Notes: a model not told the origin generated them from the letters alone. A stretch of DNA of 64,000 bases from H111-94 sp034436045 (GCA_034436045.1 DAOTVZ010000162.1:16737-80736); one strand, 5' to 3'. Numbered from the stretch's first letter, positions 16,353 to 26,539 are shown. Made by a program: numbers and translations.

Positions 16353-17549
16353 TTATGCATGTGCGAGTTGGAAGGGAGCCGCACACACATCCGCATAGAC
16401 CGGCAGGTCTTCGGGGTGCCCATACTCACCACACGCCGCGCACTTGGGATCGCGGTAGAGGCGCAGTTCGTTGAACTCACCAACCAGAGCGTCATAGGTC
16501 AGCAGACGCCCAACTAGCGGATCACCAATGTTGAGCAGCAGTTTCAACGTCTCGATGGTCTGCAACAGACCAATAATGCCTGGCAATACGCCCAGTACAC
16601 CAGCCTCGGCGCAGTTGGGAGCCAAGGCGGCGGGCGGCGGCTCTGGATAGAGGCAGCGATAGCACGGCCCCTCGTAGGGCTTGAAAACTGTTACCTGCCC
16701 CTCAAAGCGGAAGACGCTCCCATGCACCACCGGCTTATGTTCGAGCAGTGCGGCATCATTCAGCAGATAACGGGTGGGGAAGTTATCTGTGCCATCGAGA
16801 ATCACATCGTAATCAGCAATAATGCTGCGGACATTGCGCTCATCCAGATATTCCAGGTAGGTAATCACATTCACATCGGGATTGAGGGCCTGGATCGCCT
16901 TTTTGGCCGACTCGGCCTTGTACTCGCCCACGCGATCAGTGGTATGAATAATCTGACGCTGGAGATTGCTCTCCTCAACACGGTCGGCATCAATAATGCC
17001 AATCGTGCCTACACCCGCCGCTGCCAGGTAGTAAGCTGCCGGTGCGCCCAGACCACCCGCGCCAATCAGCAGAACACGCGAATCGAGCAGCTTTAGCTGG
17101 CCCTGCTCACCCACCTCCGGTATCAAGAGATGGCGACTATAGCGTCTCTGTTGTGCATCACTGAGCGTGCGCGGCATCTGCACCTCAAAGCCACTGTTCT
17201 TCCACTGCCCGAAACCACCGGACATCGAGATTACTTTATCATAGCCCATCTGTTTCAGCGTGCTTCCGGCTATGAGTGAGCGCACACCGCCCGCGCAATA
17301 GAGTACTAGTGTTTTCGACTTATCGGGTACCGCTTCTTCTATCTGCAATTCAAGAAAACCACGCGGAACATGAATCGCGCCAGGGATATAGCCATCGTTC
17401 CACTCAAGCTTCTCACGCACATCCACCAGGACTATCTCCTGATTATCTGCTCTCTTCTGGCGCTCAAGAGCCTCATGTACCTGTGCAGGCGACCACTCAG
17501 GAACCTGCTGACGCGCGCGGCGCATGATCTCACGGGATGCATCGCCCAT
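16353..17549 (-). CDS. Rhodanese-ThiF fusion: E1-like adenylyltransferase/sulfurtransferase (MoeZ-like, reversed order)
   Basis: Activates the C-terminal glycine of the carrier protein with ATP and supplies sulfur to form the thiocarboxylate. Residues about 15-125 form a rhodanese domain with the persulfide Cys C85 in LYCAGGVRS. Residues about 130-398 form a ThiF/MoeB domain with the nucleotide motif GAGGLGAP (163-170), DGTDNFPTRYLLND, a likely catalytic Cys C313, and two zinc CXXC pairs (C296/C299, C370/C373). Mycobacterial MoeZ has the opposite order (ThiF then rhodanese). It is the first gene of the operon, with GAGGTGA before ATG 17549 and a promoter about 60 bp upstream. A gap of about 430 bp with repeats separates it from the carrier gene. 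Confidence 0.93.
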   Translation of the reverse strand: MGDASREIMRRARQQVPEWSPAQVHEALERQKRADNQEIVLVDVREKLEWNDGYIPGAIHVPRGFLELQIEEAVPDKSKTLVLYCAGGVRSLIAGSTLKQMGYDKVISMSGGFGQWKNSGFEVQMPRTLSDAQQRRYSRHLLIPEVGEQGQLKLLDSRVLLIGAGGLGAPAAYYLAAAGVGTIGIIDADRVEESNLQRQIIHTTDRVGEYKAESAKKAIQALNPDVNVITYLEYLDERNVRSIIADYDVILDGTDNFPTRYLLNDAALLEHKPVVHGSVFRFEGQVTVFKPYEGPCYRCLYPEPPPAALAPNCAEAGVLGVLPGIIGLLQTIETLKLLLNIGDPLVGRLLTYDALVGEFNELRLYRDPKCAACGEYGHPEDLPVYADVCAAPFQLAHA

Positions 17550-17606
17550 GTGCCATCACCTCAATGTTGACTAAATAGATCAACTTACTTTCTAAACTAC
17601 TACAAA

Positions 17607-17648
17607 AGCTTACCACCCTCAATTTTTCTTTGTCAAGGAAGGTAAGCT
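17607..17648 (-). promoter_or_regulatory. Promoter of the cysteine operon flanked by an inverted repeat
   Basis: On the minus strand TTGACA (17631-17636) and TAAGCT (17607-17612) are separated by 18 bp. An inverted repeat AGCTTACC (17607-17614) and GGTAAGCT (17641-17648) brackets the promoter, one arm covering the -10 and the other lying upstream of the -35. This is a good candidate operator for a dimeric or looping regulator. Confidence 0.65.
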
Positions 17649-17836
17649 ATCTTCTCGGAGGCACGCTATTTTTAAGACGCTCACTGCTACAAACATGCGT
17701 AACTAAAAAATTATTCCCCGGTTCCTGGTATGCGTAGAGCGGCTAGCTTACTCCCGCTCTCTCTTGTAATTTGCCGACGCTCCAGGTACTCTTTAGTTAA
17801 GAACAACCAATAGATATTCAGTAAGGAGCAACATTG

Positions 17837-19015
17837 ATGAGTGAGCGAGCCGATATTATTATCGTTGGTGGGGGTGTGATGGGGTGTAGTATTGCCTACC
17901 ATCTTGCCATGCAAAGAGCGGGAAAGATTATCCTGCTGGAGCGGCGGGCTATTTGTAGTGGTACAACGGGGCGTTCAGGCGCGATTGTGCGGCAACATTA
18001 TTCAAACGAATTCACCATTCGCATGGCAAAAGAGAGTCTGCACGTTTTTCAACATTTCGCGGAGATCGTAGGGGGTGACTGTGGCTTCACGACAACCGGC
18101 ATGCTGGTTCTCACTGACGAACAGGGGGCAGCCGCATTGCGTGCTAATGTGCAGATGCAGCAGCAAGAAGGTGTCAACACGCGGCTCATCAGTGCGGCAG
18201 AGGTGCCAGAGGTAGCGCCGGGCTACAGTGGCGAGGGCGTGGCGCTGGCCTGTTACGAAGAGGATGCTGGTGTCGCCGATCCGATGGCAACAACTTTTTG
18301 TTTTGCGCAACGCGCGCGCGAACTGGGTGTGCAGATTCATGAAGGTATACAGGCAACACACATCGGCACAGAAGGCGAACGCATAACAGGAGTAGAGACG
18401 GCACAGGGTACCTTTTCTGCGCCGATTGTCATTCTAGCCGCGAACGTGTGGAGCGTCTCCCTTGCTGCACCGCTCGGCATTACACTTCCTATTATTGCTA
18501 CGCGCCACCCTATGCTGGTCCTGCGTCGCCCCAACGATGTCGGCGGGCGCTTCGGCCTACATGCCGTCTGCCTGGACCTGACACGCTCAATTTATCTCCG
18601 CCCGGATATTGGTGGTGCCACCCTGGTTGGCTCGACAGAGGATGTGCTAACACCAAGCGACCCCGACCATTACGCACAAGGCTTAACAGAAGAGGAGATC
18701 AGCTATTTTCAGCGCCAGGGCCAGCAAACCTTTCCGGCGCTGGCACGGGCCGTCCCGCGCGGCAATTGGGCCGGTATCTACGACGACGCCCGCGACTACC
18801 ACCCCATCCTCGATCAACTCCCCCACTACCAGGGCCTCTACTGCGCCGCCGGTTTCAGTGGTCATGGCTTCAAACTCGCACCGATAGTCGGGCAATGGAT
18901 GGCTCACTATATACTCACAGGCCAGAAACCAGCCGATATGGAACACTTCACTTTTGATCGCTTCGCGCGGGGAACAGAGATTCGCCCACGTTACCCTTCG
19001 GGAGTACTGGGATAA
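17837..19015 (+). CDS. FAD-dependent amino-acid oxidase/sarcosine oxidase-type protein (DAO family)
   Basis: Oxidises an amino acid or N-methyl amino acid with FAD. The N-terminus has the dinucleotide motif IIIVGGGVMGCSIAYHLA followed by the acidic LLER of the second strand, and GTTGRSGAIVRQHYSN, which is typical of the sarcosine oxidase beta/glycine oxidase group. The C-terminal part has the conserved GLYCAAGFSGHGFKLAP near residue 340. At 393 residues it is standard. ATG 17837 has AAGGAG upstream at good spacing; a TTG immediately before is unlikely. It stands alone on the plus strand, so the substrate cannot be told from neighbours. Confidence 0.92.
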   Translation: MSERADIIIVGGGVMGCSIAYHLAMQRAGKIILLERRAICSGTTGRSGAIVRQHYSNEFTIRMAKESLHVFQHFAEIVGGDCGFTTTGMLVLTDEQGAAALRANVQMQQQEGVNTRLISAAEVPEVAPGYSGEGVALACYEEDAGVADPMATTFCFAQRARELGVQIHEGIQATHIGTEGERITGVETAQGTFSAPIVILAANVWSVSLAAPLGITLPIIATRHPMLVLRRPNDVGGRFGLHAVCLDLTRSIYLRPDIGGATLVGSTEDVLTPSDPDHYAQGLTEEEISYFQRQGQQTFPALARAVPRGNWAGIYDDARDYHPILDQLPHYQGLYCAAGFSGHGFKLAPIVGQWMAHYILTGQKPADMEHFTFDRFARGTEIRPRYPSGVLG

Positions 19016-19203
19016 TATCACAGTATGGACATCAGCACCAGAATTTCCGTGAACTTCTACTATCTCTCTGCAAACAGCAAGCGAGCCATCTATCACCAGG
19101 AATGACTCGACTACGGAGCAGGGCTTACACAACTATAAGATGAGCAATCAGACAGGCAACATTATTAAGTTTATATACAGTAAAACAATAATAACATGCA
19201 AGA

Positions 19204-19237
19204 CGGTATGAACGTGCGAAACCACACGTCCATACCG
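19204..19237 (-). terminator. Hairpin after the HEAT-repeat gene
   Basis: CGGTATGAACGTG (19204-19216) pairs with CACACGTCCATACCG (19223-19237) with one or two mismatches, just after the stop of the minus-strand gene. There is no clear T-run, so terminator function is probable but unproven. Confidence 0.5.
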
Positions 19238-19243
19238 GATTGA

Positions 19244-20308
19244 TCAGATCCGCGCTGGCTCAATCAGGCCGTCATTGATCAGGCGCGTGAGGGCTTTTTG
19301 CGCAGACACCGGCGTGGCAACCAGGGGTGCAGGCCCATGCATATCCTGCACGACAGGCTCCAGGTATGGGCCAAAACGCGGGTCATGGCGATAGACATCG
19401 CGCAGGACATAAGAGGTCGTCTCGATCATCCAGCGCGATGGCTCGGCATTCATCAACAGGCGCAGGACCGGCTCAAGGCAATTTTTGCCAAAGCGCGCTA
19501 CCTCTTTAGCAGCCATCCAGGCTACGGCGTGATCTGGATCATGCAGAGCCTGCACAAGCGTAGGCAAAGCGCGTGTGTCAGCAATCTCTCCCAGCGCACG
19601 CACACACTGCCAGCGTATCCAGGCCGAACCAGTGGCAAATTTCTCCAACAAAGCCGGAACGGCAGGACGGCCAATCTGCACCAGGGCCGTACTGATCTGG
19701 CTGGCCAGTTGTTCGTCGTCACCGCTGAACGCATTTAGCAAGGCCGGTACCGCACTGGTATCCCGAATACGGCCCAGCGCCTTGGCCGCCTGGATGCGCA
19801 CCGAGGGAGCGGGGTCATGCAGAGCCTCGATCAACGGTTGCACAGCGTCACGTGTGCCCATAATGCCCAGGATATAAATTGCAGCTTCACGCATGGAAGG
19901 TCGATTACTGCGCAGGGCCTTCAATAACACACGCTCAGCCCACACCTCATCCATACCGGAGCCAGGCAAAAACAGCGTGCGCAAACGTGTACGGGCATGG
20001 GCAGTGCGCAGAGGTCTTGGCGTGACGAAGGGCTTTCCGGCCCATGTGCCATCGGCAATAAACTCCAGCAGGTATTCTGCTAAGCGATCATCTGGCATAT
20101 TCGCTACCGCCTCAACGGCGCGCGGGTCATCGTCAAGAATCCAGAGCATGAGTCGCCAGGCGGCACCGCGCCGTCCCTCCGCTGCTTGCTGGGCGAGGAC
20201 AATAGGATGGGTTGAGCCTCTTTCGGGGGGTACATCAGGGGCGGGTGTGGTAGAGGCATCCGCTCGTATCACCGGGTTTTGGTTTGATAACGGATCAGAA
20301 GGTGCCAT
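19244..20308 (-). CDS. HEAT-repeat protein
   Basis: Scaffold-like alpha-solenoid protein with no catalytic motif. At least four HEAT/PBS-lyase-type repeats are clear between about residues 140 and 310: AAIYILGIMGTRDAVQPLIE, AAKALGRIRDTSAVPALLNA, STALVQIGRPAVPALLEKF and CVRALGEIADTRALPTLVQA. The N-terminus is Pro/Ser-rich and likely disordered. The start is ATG 20308 with AAGGAGG upstream; an open frame continues 37 codons further but has no ribosome site. No partner gene is evident; repeats of this kind usually mediate protein binding. Confidence 0.88.
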   Translation of the reverse strand: MAPSDPLSNQNPVIRADASTTPAPDVPPERGSTHPIVLAQQAAEGRRGAAWRLMLWILDDDPRAVEAVANMPDDRLAEYLLEFIADGTWAGKPFVTPRPLRTAHARTRLRTLFLPGSGMDEVWAERVLLKALRSNRPSMREAAIYILGIMGTRDAVQPLIEALHDPAPSVRIQAAKALGRIRDTSAVPALLNAFSGDDEQLASQISTALVQIGRPAVPALLEKFATGSAWIRWQCVRALGEIADTRALPTLVQALHDPDHAVAWMAAKEVARFGKNCLEPVLRLLMNAEPSRWMIETTSYVLRDVYRHDPRFGPYLEPVVQDMHGPAPLVATPVSAQKALTRLINDGLIEPARI

Positions 20309-20573
20309 ACGCTTCCTCCTTGAGCCATGAGTTAGCTCCTTGTTGCAGGAGTTCGCTACCTCGGTATGCCACGAGAGACACACCACTAAAGTTACATTCC
20401 ACGAGGGCAAGACTGACATTTTTAGTATAGCATATCCTGACCTTTCCTCTGAACCTCGGTTTCTCCCCCAATGAACGTGCGAAAGCCTGATTTATTCAAA
20501 CGACACCGGAAGAGTTTGCCCGACAAAACATATTTTGTGTTAATAGATGCTTTACTAGTAATCAGCAACTATA

Positions 20574-20616
20574 AGAGCAATATAGCTATACTTATACCGT
20601 ATAGCCATATTGCTCT
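20574..20616 (-). terminator. Hairpin after the xanthine-dehydrogenase-type gene
   Basis: A 17-bp inverted repeat (20574-20590 and 20600-20616, AGAGCAATATAGCTATA type) with one mismatch and a 9-bp loop lies 20 bp past the stop of the minus-strand gene. It is the likely 3' end of that transcript; no strong T-run follows. Confidence 0.6.
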
Positions 20617-20636
20617 CTTTCCGTTCACAAGCTAGA

Positions 20637-22973
20637 TTATGCATTTGCATGTAATGCCGTATACAGGCGTTCAGGCGTAATGGGCAATTGCGTAACGCGC
20701 GCACCAACGGCATCGTAGATGGCATTGGCGATGGCCGCACCAACAGGGACGACCGGTGGCTCGCCGACACCTTTCGCTCCGTAAGGGCCGAACGAGGATG
20801 GGATTTGTACCAGCAACGTCGTAATGTTAGGGACATCCTTACTAAGCGGTAGAGCATAATCCATCAGTGTCTGCGTCAATAACTGACCATTCTCATCATA
20901 GACAAAGCCCTCGAAGAGTGCCCAGCCCAGTCCCTGGGTGACACCCCCATAAATCTGGCCCTCGACCTCCGCCGGGTTGATGGCAAAACCAACATCTTGA
21001 GCCGCGACATAGGCCAGCACACGTACCTCGCCGGTTTCGGGGTCAACAGCAACCTTTGCCAGATGCGCAGCATACATGGGGGAATTGCGTCGGGCAACCG
21101 CGCGACCACGTCCATATACCGGCTCGTATTGACCGGCAAAACGCATAGACTCTCCGGCGATCTGGGCCAGCGTGACACTCTTATTCGGCACACCCCGCAC
21201 GACAACTCTGTCACCCTCAATATTTAAGTCATCTACGGCGGCCTCCAGCATGTCACTGGCAATCGACAGAATCTGATTACGCGCGTCCCGTGCCGCTGCC
21301 AGCACCGCCGCCCCCATCGTATAGATCGTCTTACTGCCGCCCGTGCCACCACTATACGGCATGGTATCCGTGTTATCATGCGCTACATTGACGCTTGCAG
21401 AAGACACACCTAGCGCCTCCGCAGCAATCAGCGCCATCGAGGTATCGGAGCCGGTGAGATCAACCGTGCCGATAATGACTGTGATCGAGCCATCGCGCTC
21501 CAGGCGACAGGCCGCTGCCGCCGGTTCGATACCGCCGGGCCAGCCACCTACAGCGATGCCCAGACCAACCTTCCAACCCTCCAGACCCTCCGGTACGGCT
21601 CTTTCAGACGCGCGATTGACCCATAGCGGATGTTGTTCAAGTGCCTCTATGCATTCCAGCAGACCGATACGCGGCCATGTGGGATTGCGCTTATCCATCG
21701 TCGGGTCGCCCTCCCTGAGCGCGTTCAGCTTGCGAAATGTAATATCGTCCATGTTGAGTTGCCGACAAAGTTCACTCACCAGCGACTCCAGGGCAAAGGT
21801 AGCCTGCGGCGCGGTAGGAGCGCGATAGGCCCCTACGCTGACCTTGTTGGTCAGCACTTCGTAACAAACGATGTCGATATTGGAACAACGATAGCTGCTG
21901 GTCAGGATATGACCGGCCAGCGCGGCCCCCGCGCCAGGGTATGCACCTGTGTCCAGAATGACTTTTCCCTGCATTGCTACCAGCGTACCATCGCGCTTCG
22001 CCCCCAGTTTGAGCGTGATGATGGCCTGGGGTGCAGGATTGCCCGCCAGCAGATCATCCTGGCGTGTATAGACCAGGCGAACGGGTCTGCGCACCGCGTA
22101 GGCAACCGCAGCTCCTAGCGGCTCGATCAGGCCAAATTTGCCGCCAAATGCACCACCGATGGGCAAGGACTCGACGTGAATCTGGCGCTCCGGCAACTCA
22201 AGCGCCTGAGCAATGCTGGTGCGCACACCAAATAGTGCCTGCGTACTGGGCCAGACCGTTATCTGCGTGCCAAACTGGTCGGGCATAGCGGTGATGGACT
22301 GCGGCTCCATATACGATTGATGCACAAAACTGGTGCGATACGTCCGCTCAACCACGACCTCGGCCTCGCGCCAGCCCGCCTCAATATCACCCGCTTTCAG
22401 GTGCGTTCTATCGCTCACATTCTGCGATAGCGGTTCCTGTTGCTCCTCGGCCACCTGCTCACCACCCACAGCAGCATGAGCATCACCACCAGCGATTTCG
22501 GATACCTCATCCTTGCTACGCGAGCGGGCCGGTGGCGCATTGGGATCCATCGCCGCGAGCGGGTCGATTACGACAGGCAACGGCTCATATTCTACATCGA
22601 CAAGGCTGGCCCCATCTTCGGCTGCCGCTTCGGTTTCTGCGACTACGACGGCGACAGGATGGCCATGCCAGAAGACCTCATCGATAGCCAGTGGCGATTG
22701 CGCGCGCGAAGGGCTACCAGCATGTGCCATTTTCAACGTCTTACCGGTCAAGACGGCAACAACGCCTTCAACTGCCGCAGCCGCCGAGGTATCAATCTGC
22801 CTGATACGCGCGTGCGCATAGGGACTTAGCACCAGGCGCGCGTGCAACAGACCAGGAACAACAATATCGCCAGCATACTTTGCTCGGCCCGTCAGTTTTT
22901 CCGGCGAATCCAGACGCCGTGTTGCCTTGCCAACAGCAGCATGCGATGCATTCTTGTCAATGGTTTGTGTCAT
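20637..22973 (-). CDS. Xanthine dehydrogenase-family molybdopterin-binding (large) subunit
   Basis: Molybdenum hydroxylase catalytic subunit. The N-terminus (KATRRLDSPEKLTGRAKYAGD) is the a/b hammerhead domain. The molybdopterin regions include GGAFGGKFG, VGAYRAPTAPQATFALES and GGTGGSKTIYTMG, and the active-site glutamate lies in GAKGVGEPPVVPVGAA near the C-terminus. At 778 residues it is typical. Start ATG 22973 has GGAG upstream and is preferred to an ATG at 23003. The usual FAD subunit and [2Fe-2S] subunit genes are absent on both sides, so its electron acceptor must be encoded elsewhere. Substrate (purine, aldehyde, CO or other) is not decidable; the CoxL AYXCSFR motif is not present. Confidence 0.93.
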   Translation of the reverse strand: MTQTIDKNASHAAVGKATRRLDSPEKLTGRAKYAGDIVVPGLLHARLVLSPYAHARIRQIDTSAAAAVEGVVAVLTGKTLKMAHAGSPSRAQSPLAIDEVFWHGHPVAVVVAETEAAAEDGASLVDVEYEPLPVVIDPLAAMDPNAPPARSRSKDEVSEIAGGDAHAAVGGEQVAEEQQEPLSQNVSDRTHLKAGDIEAGWREAEVVVERTYRTSFVHQSYMEPQSITAMPDQFGTQITVWPSTQALFGVRTSIAQALELPERQIHVESLPIGGAFGGKFGLIEPLGAAVAYAVRRPVRLVYTRQDDLLAGNPAPQAIITLKLGAKRDGTLVAMQGKVILDTGAYPGAGAALAGHILTSSYRCSNIDIVCYEVLTNKVSVGAYRAPTAPQATFALESLVSELCRQLNMDDITFRKLNALREGDPTMDKRNPTWPRIGLLECIEALEQHPLWVNRASERAVPEGLEGWKVGLGIAVGGWPGGIEPAAAACRLERDGSITVIIGTVDLTGSDTSMALIAAEALGVSSASVNVAHDNTDTMPYSGGTGGSKTIYTMGAAVLAAARDARNQILSIASDMLEAAVDDLNIEGDRVVVRGVPNKSVTLAQIAGESMRFAGQYEPVYGRGRAVARRNSPMYAAHLAKVAVDPETGEVRVLAYVAAQDVGFAINPAEVEGQIYGGVTQGLGWALFEGFVYDENGQLLTQTLMDYALPLSKDVPNITTLLVQIPSSFGPYGAKGVGEPPVVPVGAAIANAIYDAVGARVTQLPITPERLYTALHANA

Positions 22974-23166
22974 GGGAAAGTTCTCCAGGTGAAAGGTAAT
23001 CACATAGCATGGTTAAAGTCTATAACATCGCCTGCTCAATTGCAAACTGGATGTGAGCTATATTCTTCTGCCTTCCGAGAGAGCTTCTGAAAAGCATGGT
23101 GTGGTAGACTACGAATAGAAGAATAAGCACCAACTTTCTTTCCTGCTAAAGTTAGATTGACCATAG

Positions 23167-24519
<1,353 letters not shown>

Positions 24520-24533
24520 AGGGAAATAACCGT

Positions 24534-25055
24534 ATGACACAGCAACCACAGCAACCACAATTGCAGTTACAACCTCCCGGCATGCCGGATATGTATGACC
24601 GTCTGCATCTCTTGCAGCAATATCGGCACGTGGCAATTGTTGGTGTTTCGGCAGACCCTTATCGGCCCAGCCACTTCGTTGCCATCTATCTGCAAGCTGA
24701 GGGCTACGACATCGTGCCGATCAACCCGCGCTACGCCGGACAAACCCTGCTGGGACGGCCTGTGTATAGCACGCTGAGCGAGGCCAGAGCGGCGGGCGAA
24801 CAGATCGAAATCGTGGATGTGTTTCGCAAAGCCGAAGACACACCACCGGTAGCACGCGAGGCGGTGCAGATCGGCGCGAAGGTTCTCTGGCTCCAGCTCG
24901 GCATTCGCAACGAAGAGGCACGCCAGATCGCGCAAGAGGCGGGCCTGACCTTCGTGCAAGACCGCTGCATAAAAATCGAACATGCGCGCTTCTTCGGCGG
25001 TCTGCACACCGTCGGCCTGAATACCGGCGTCGTGCTGGCCCGCAAACTATCCTAA
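24534..25055 (+). CDS. CoA-binding domain protein (YccU type)
   Basis: Rossmann-fold protein of the succinyl-CoA-ligase-like CoA-binding family, with no known enzyme activity. The domain fills about residues 30-160: VAIVGVSADPYRPSHFVAIYL, VPINPRYAGQTLLGRPVYSTL, IEIVDVFRKAEDTPPVAREA and KVLWLQLGIRNEEA, ending with QDRCIKIEHARFFGGLH, where the conserved Cys lies. At 173 residues it is slightly longer than usual because of a Gln/Pro-rich N-terminus. It lies 14 bp after metY; proteins of this kind are often neighbours of MetY, but the link is not explained. Confidence 0.9.
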   Translation: MTQQPQQPQLQLQPPGMPDMYDRLHLLQQYRHVAIVGVSADPYRPSHFVAIYLQAEGYDIVPINPRYAGQTLLGRPVYSTLSEARAAGEQIEIVDVFRKAEDTPPVAREAVQIGAKVLWLQLGIRNEEARQIAQEAGLTFVQDRCIKIEHARFFGGLHTVGLNTGVVLARKLS

Positions 25056-25065
25056 AAAATCATCG

Positions 25066-25321
25066 GGATAGAATAATGAACTTTTCCCCCGACGTAGGGG
25101 CGTGATTGATCACGCCCTGCTCTCCCATGCCTGCTCGCCCGCCCGTCGATGCGCTTGCTGGGCGTGATCAATCACGCCCCTACCTCGGGGGAAAAATTTC
25201 TTCGTCATGCCCTCAGAGGGGGGCAACGAGCCAGCAGGGTGTGCACTAGCTGGGCGTGATCAATCACGCCCCTACGGTATTGGCTATTGCCGGTTTCGGT
25301 CGGGAAAATTCATAATCCTAA
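25066..25321. repeat. MITE-like composite palindromic repeat (about 255 bp)
   Basis: Left edge ATAATGAACTTTTCCCCCGAC and right edge GTCGGGAAAATTCATAAT form imperfect terminal inverted repeats. Inside are three core palindromes of the GGGCGTGATTGATCACGCCC type (about 25096, 25162 and 25252) with GTAGGGG/CCCCTAC flanks. The outer pair 25083-25116 and 25160-25194 can fold into one long hairpin. It fills the gap between the CoA-binding gene and the AbrB-type gene and contains no coding sequence. No target-site duplication was identified. Confidence 0.75.
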
Positions 25322-25330
25322 TGCTGATGC

Positions 25331-25534
25331 TCATTTGCGATAACGAGGCTCAACCTTTTGATAAGCCTCCCACGCATCCTGCACATCGTCAGTCGCACGT
25401 GTAAGCATGATACGGTCTCCAGAAACCTCAATAGCGATCTCATCATTTTCATGCAAGTGAAGAGATTCTATAATAGACGGGGGCAACGTAACCGTCATCG
25501 AATTACCAACCTTACGTAGTTTAACGATCTGCAT
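25331..25534 (-). CDS. AbrB/MazE-type (SpoVT-like) DNA-binding protein, orphan antitoxin-like
   Basis: Small DNA-binding protein of the swapped-hairpin AbrB fold. The 67 residues match the antitoxin pattern: VKLRKVGNSMTVTLPPSIIE, then LHENDEIAIEVSGDRIMLTR, and a short helical tail (DAWEAYQKVEPRYRK) like the toxin-binding tail of MazE/VapB-type antitoxins. ATG 25534 has GAGAGGAG upstream. The place downstream where a toxin gene would be expected is filled by a palindromic repeat, so no PIN or MazF partner is present. A palindromic operator lies 33 bp upstream, between it and the divergent nuclease-like gene. Antitoxin function is inference; it could equally be a stand-alone regulator. Confidence 0.85.
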   Translation of the reverse strand: MQIVKLRKVGNSMTVTLPPSIIESLHLHENDEIAIEVSGDRIMLTRATDDVQDAWEAYQKVEPRYRK

Positions 25535-25566
25535 CACATTCTCCTCTCGCTAAGAGATGGCTCGCA

Positions 25567-25584
25567 TATATACAAAAGTATATA
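25567..25584. promoter_or_regulatory. Palindromic operator TATATAC-AAAA-GTATATA
   Basis: Seven-base perfect arms (25567-25573, 25578-25584) with a 4-bp centre lie in the 116-bp divergent gap, followed by a related TATAC/ATATC stretch near 25590. The location and symmetry fit autoregulation by the AbrB-type protein, which would also affect the divergent gene. Confidence 0.55.
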
Positions 25585-25650
25585 CATCTATACGAAATAT
25601 ATCAAGAAAAAGATATAGATAAAACCGTTTCATGATATCGAGGGAGTAGC

Positions 25651-26475
25651 ATGGAGAACACAAGCCAGAACATACCAGACGAATTTGAACTGATGCTACG
25701 CCGACAGGGATGGCATCTCATTCGCCATCGCCCTGAGCAATCCGACCCCAGGGTGATTCGGTTGGTGCCACTGGCGGGACAGGATGAGGAAGAGGCGCGC
25801 CATATCTTCTACGGAGCGTTTGGCGATAACACGTTTCGCAAACTACTCAGGCATATCTTTTTTCATAAACAGTGCAGCTATGATGAATTGCGGCGCATCT
25901 GTCGGGGCGAAGAGAAGCTGGCACAGCATCTCGCGTTTATGCAGCAGTATGGCCTGATCGAACGCGCGGGCGAGACAATCTACAAGGGGGAACGCTATCA
26001 GCACATCCACAATCTTGGCCCGACACTGGAATGGTACGTGGCGGAGTGGTTTCGCAACTGGCTCCAGGTACCTGCGCGACACGGTGTCGCCATCAAAGGG
26101 GTGGCCGATGGCGGCGACCTGGATGTGGTAGCCTTCGTGGATAGCGCGCGCGTGATGGTCGAGTGCAAATCTGGCAGCGCGGCGCAGATCACCGAAAACG
26201 AGTTCCGATTGTTTCTGCGGCGTGCCGCCGAGTTCAATCCAGAGATCGCTGTGCTGCTTATCGATACCGAGAGCCAGCTTGATGCACAGATCGCGCTGCT
26301 CAACCGTCTGCGCACCGGCGGCGACGAGATCAGCCCGCAGGACACGCATCACAACCTGTACTGGGGTGTACGCAACGTCTACGTTACCAACCCGCGCGTC
26401 AGCATCGCCGATTCGCTCTCCGCCGTCCTACGCCTGTATTTCTCGAAGATACGCCATAAAGCGTTTCTGTGGTAG
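25651..26475 (+). CDS. Winged-helix plus PD-(D/E)XK nuclease-like protein
   Basis: No named family is recognised. Residues about 60-115 look like a winged helix (KLLRHIFFHKQCSYDELRRI, LAFMQQYGLIERAGETIYKG). Residues about 120-215 have the order of a PD-(D/E)XK nuclease core: E127 on a helix, D158 in GGDLDVVAF, then E171 and K173 in VMVECKSG, followed by a helix and the strand EIAVLLIDTES. This makes a restriction-endonuclease-like or Holliday-junction-resolvase-like fold likely. At 274 residues it is complete, soluble, with no signal. It is transcribed divergently from the AbrB-type gene across a shared operator. Biological role is unknown; defence or DNA repair are both possible. Confidence 0.8.
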   Translation: MENTSQNIPDEFELMLRRQGWHLIRHRPEQSDPRVIRLVPLAGQDEEEARHIFYGAFGDNTFRKLLRHIFFHKQCSYDELRRICRGEEKLAQHLAFMQQYGLIERAGETIYKGERYQHIHNLGPTLEWYVAEWFRNWLQVPARHGVAIKGVADGGDLDVVAFVDSARVMVECKSGSAAQITENEFRLFLRRAAEFNPEIAVLLIDTESQLDAQIALLNRLRTGGDEISPQDTHHNLYWGVRNVYVTNPRVSIADSLSAVLRLYFSKIRHKAFLW

Positions 26476-26539
26476 AGACACGAGAATGCCACCTTACAAC
26501 CGGCCCCTACACCACGAGCACCATATCCACGCCATACGG

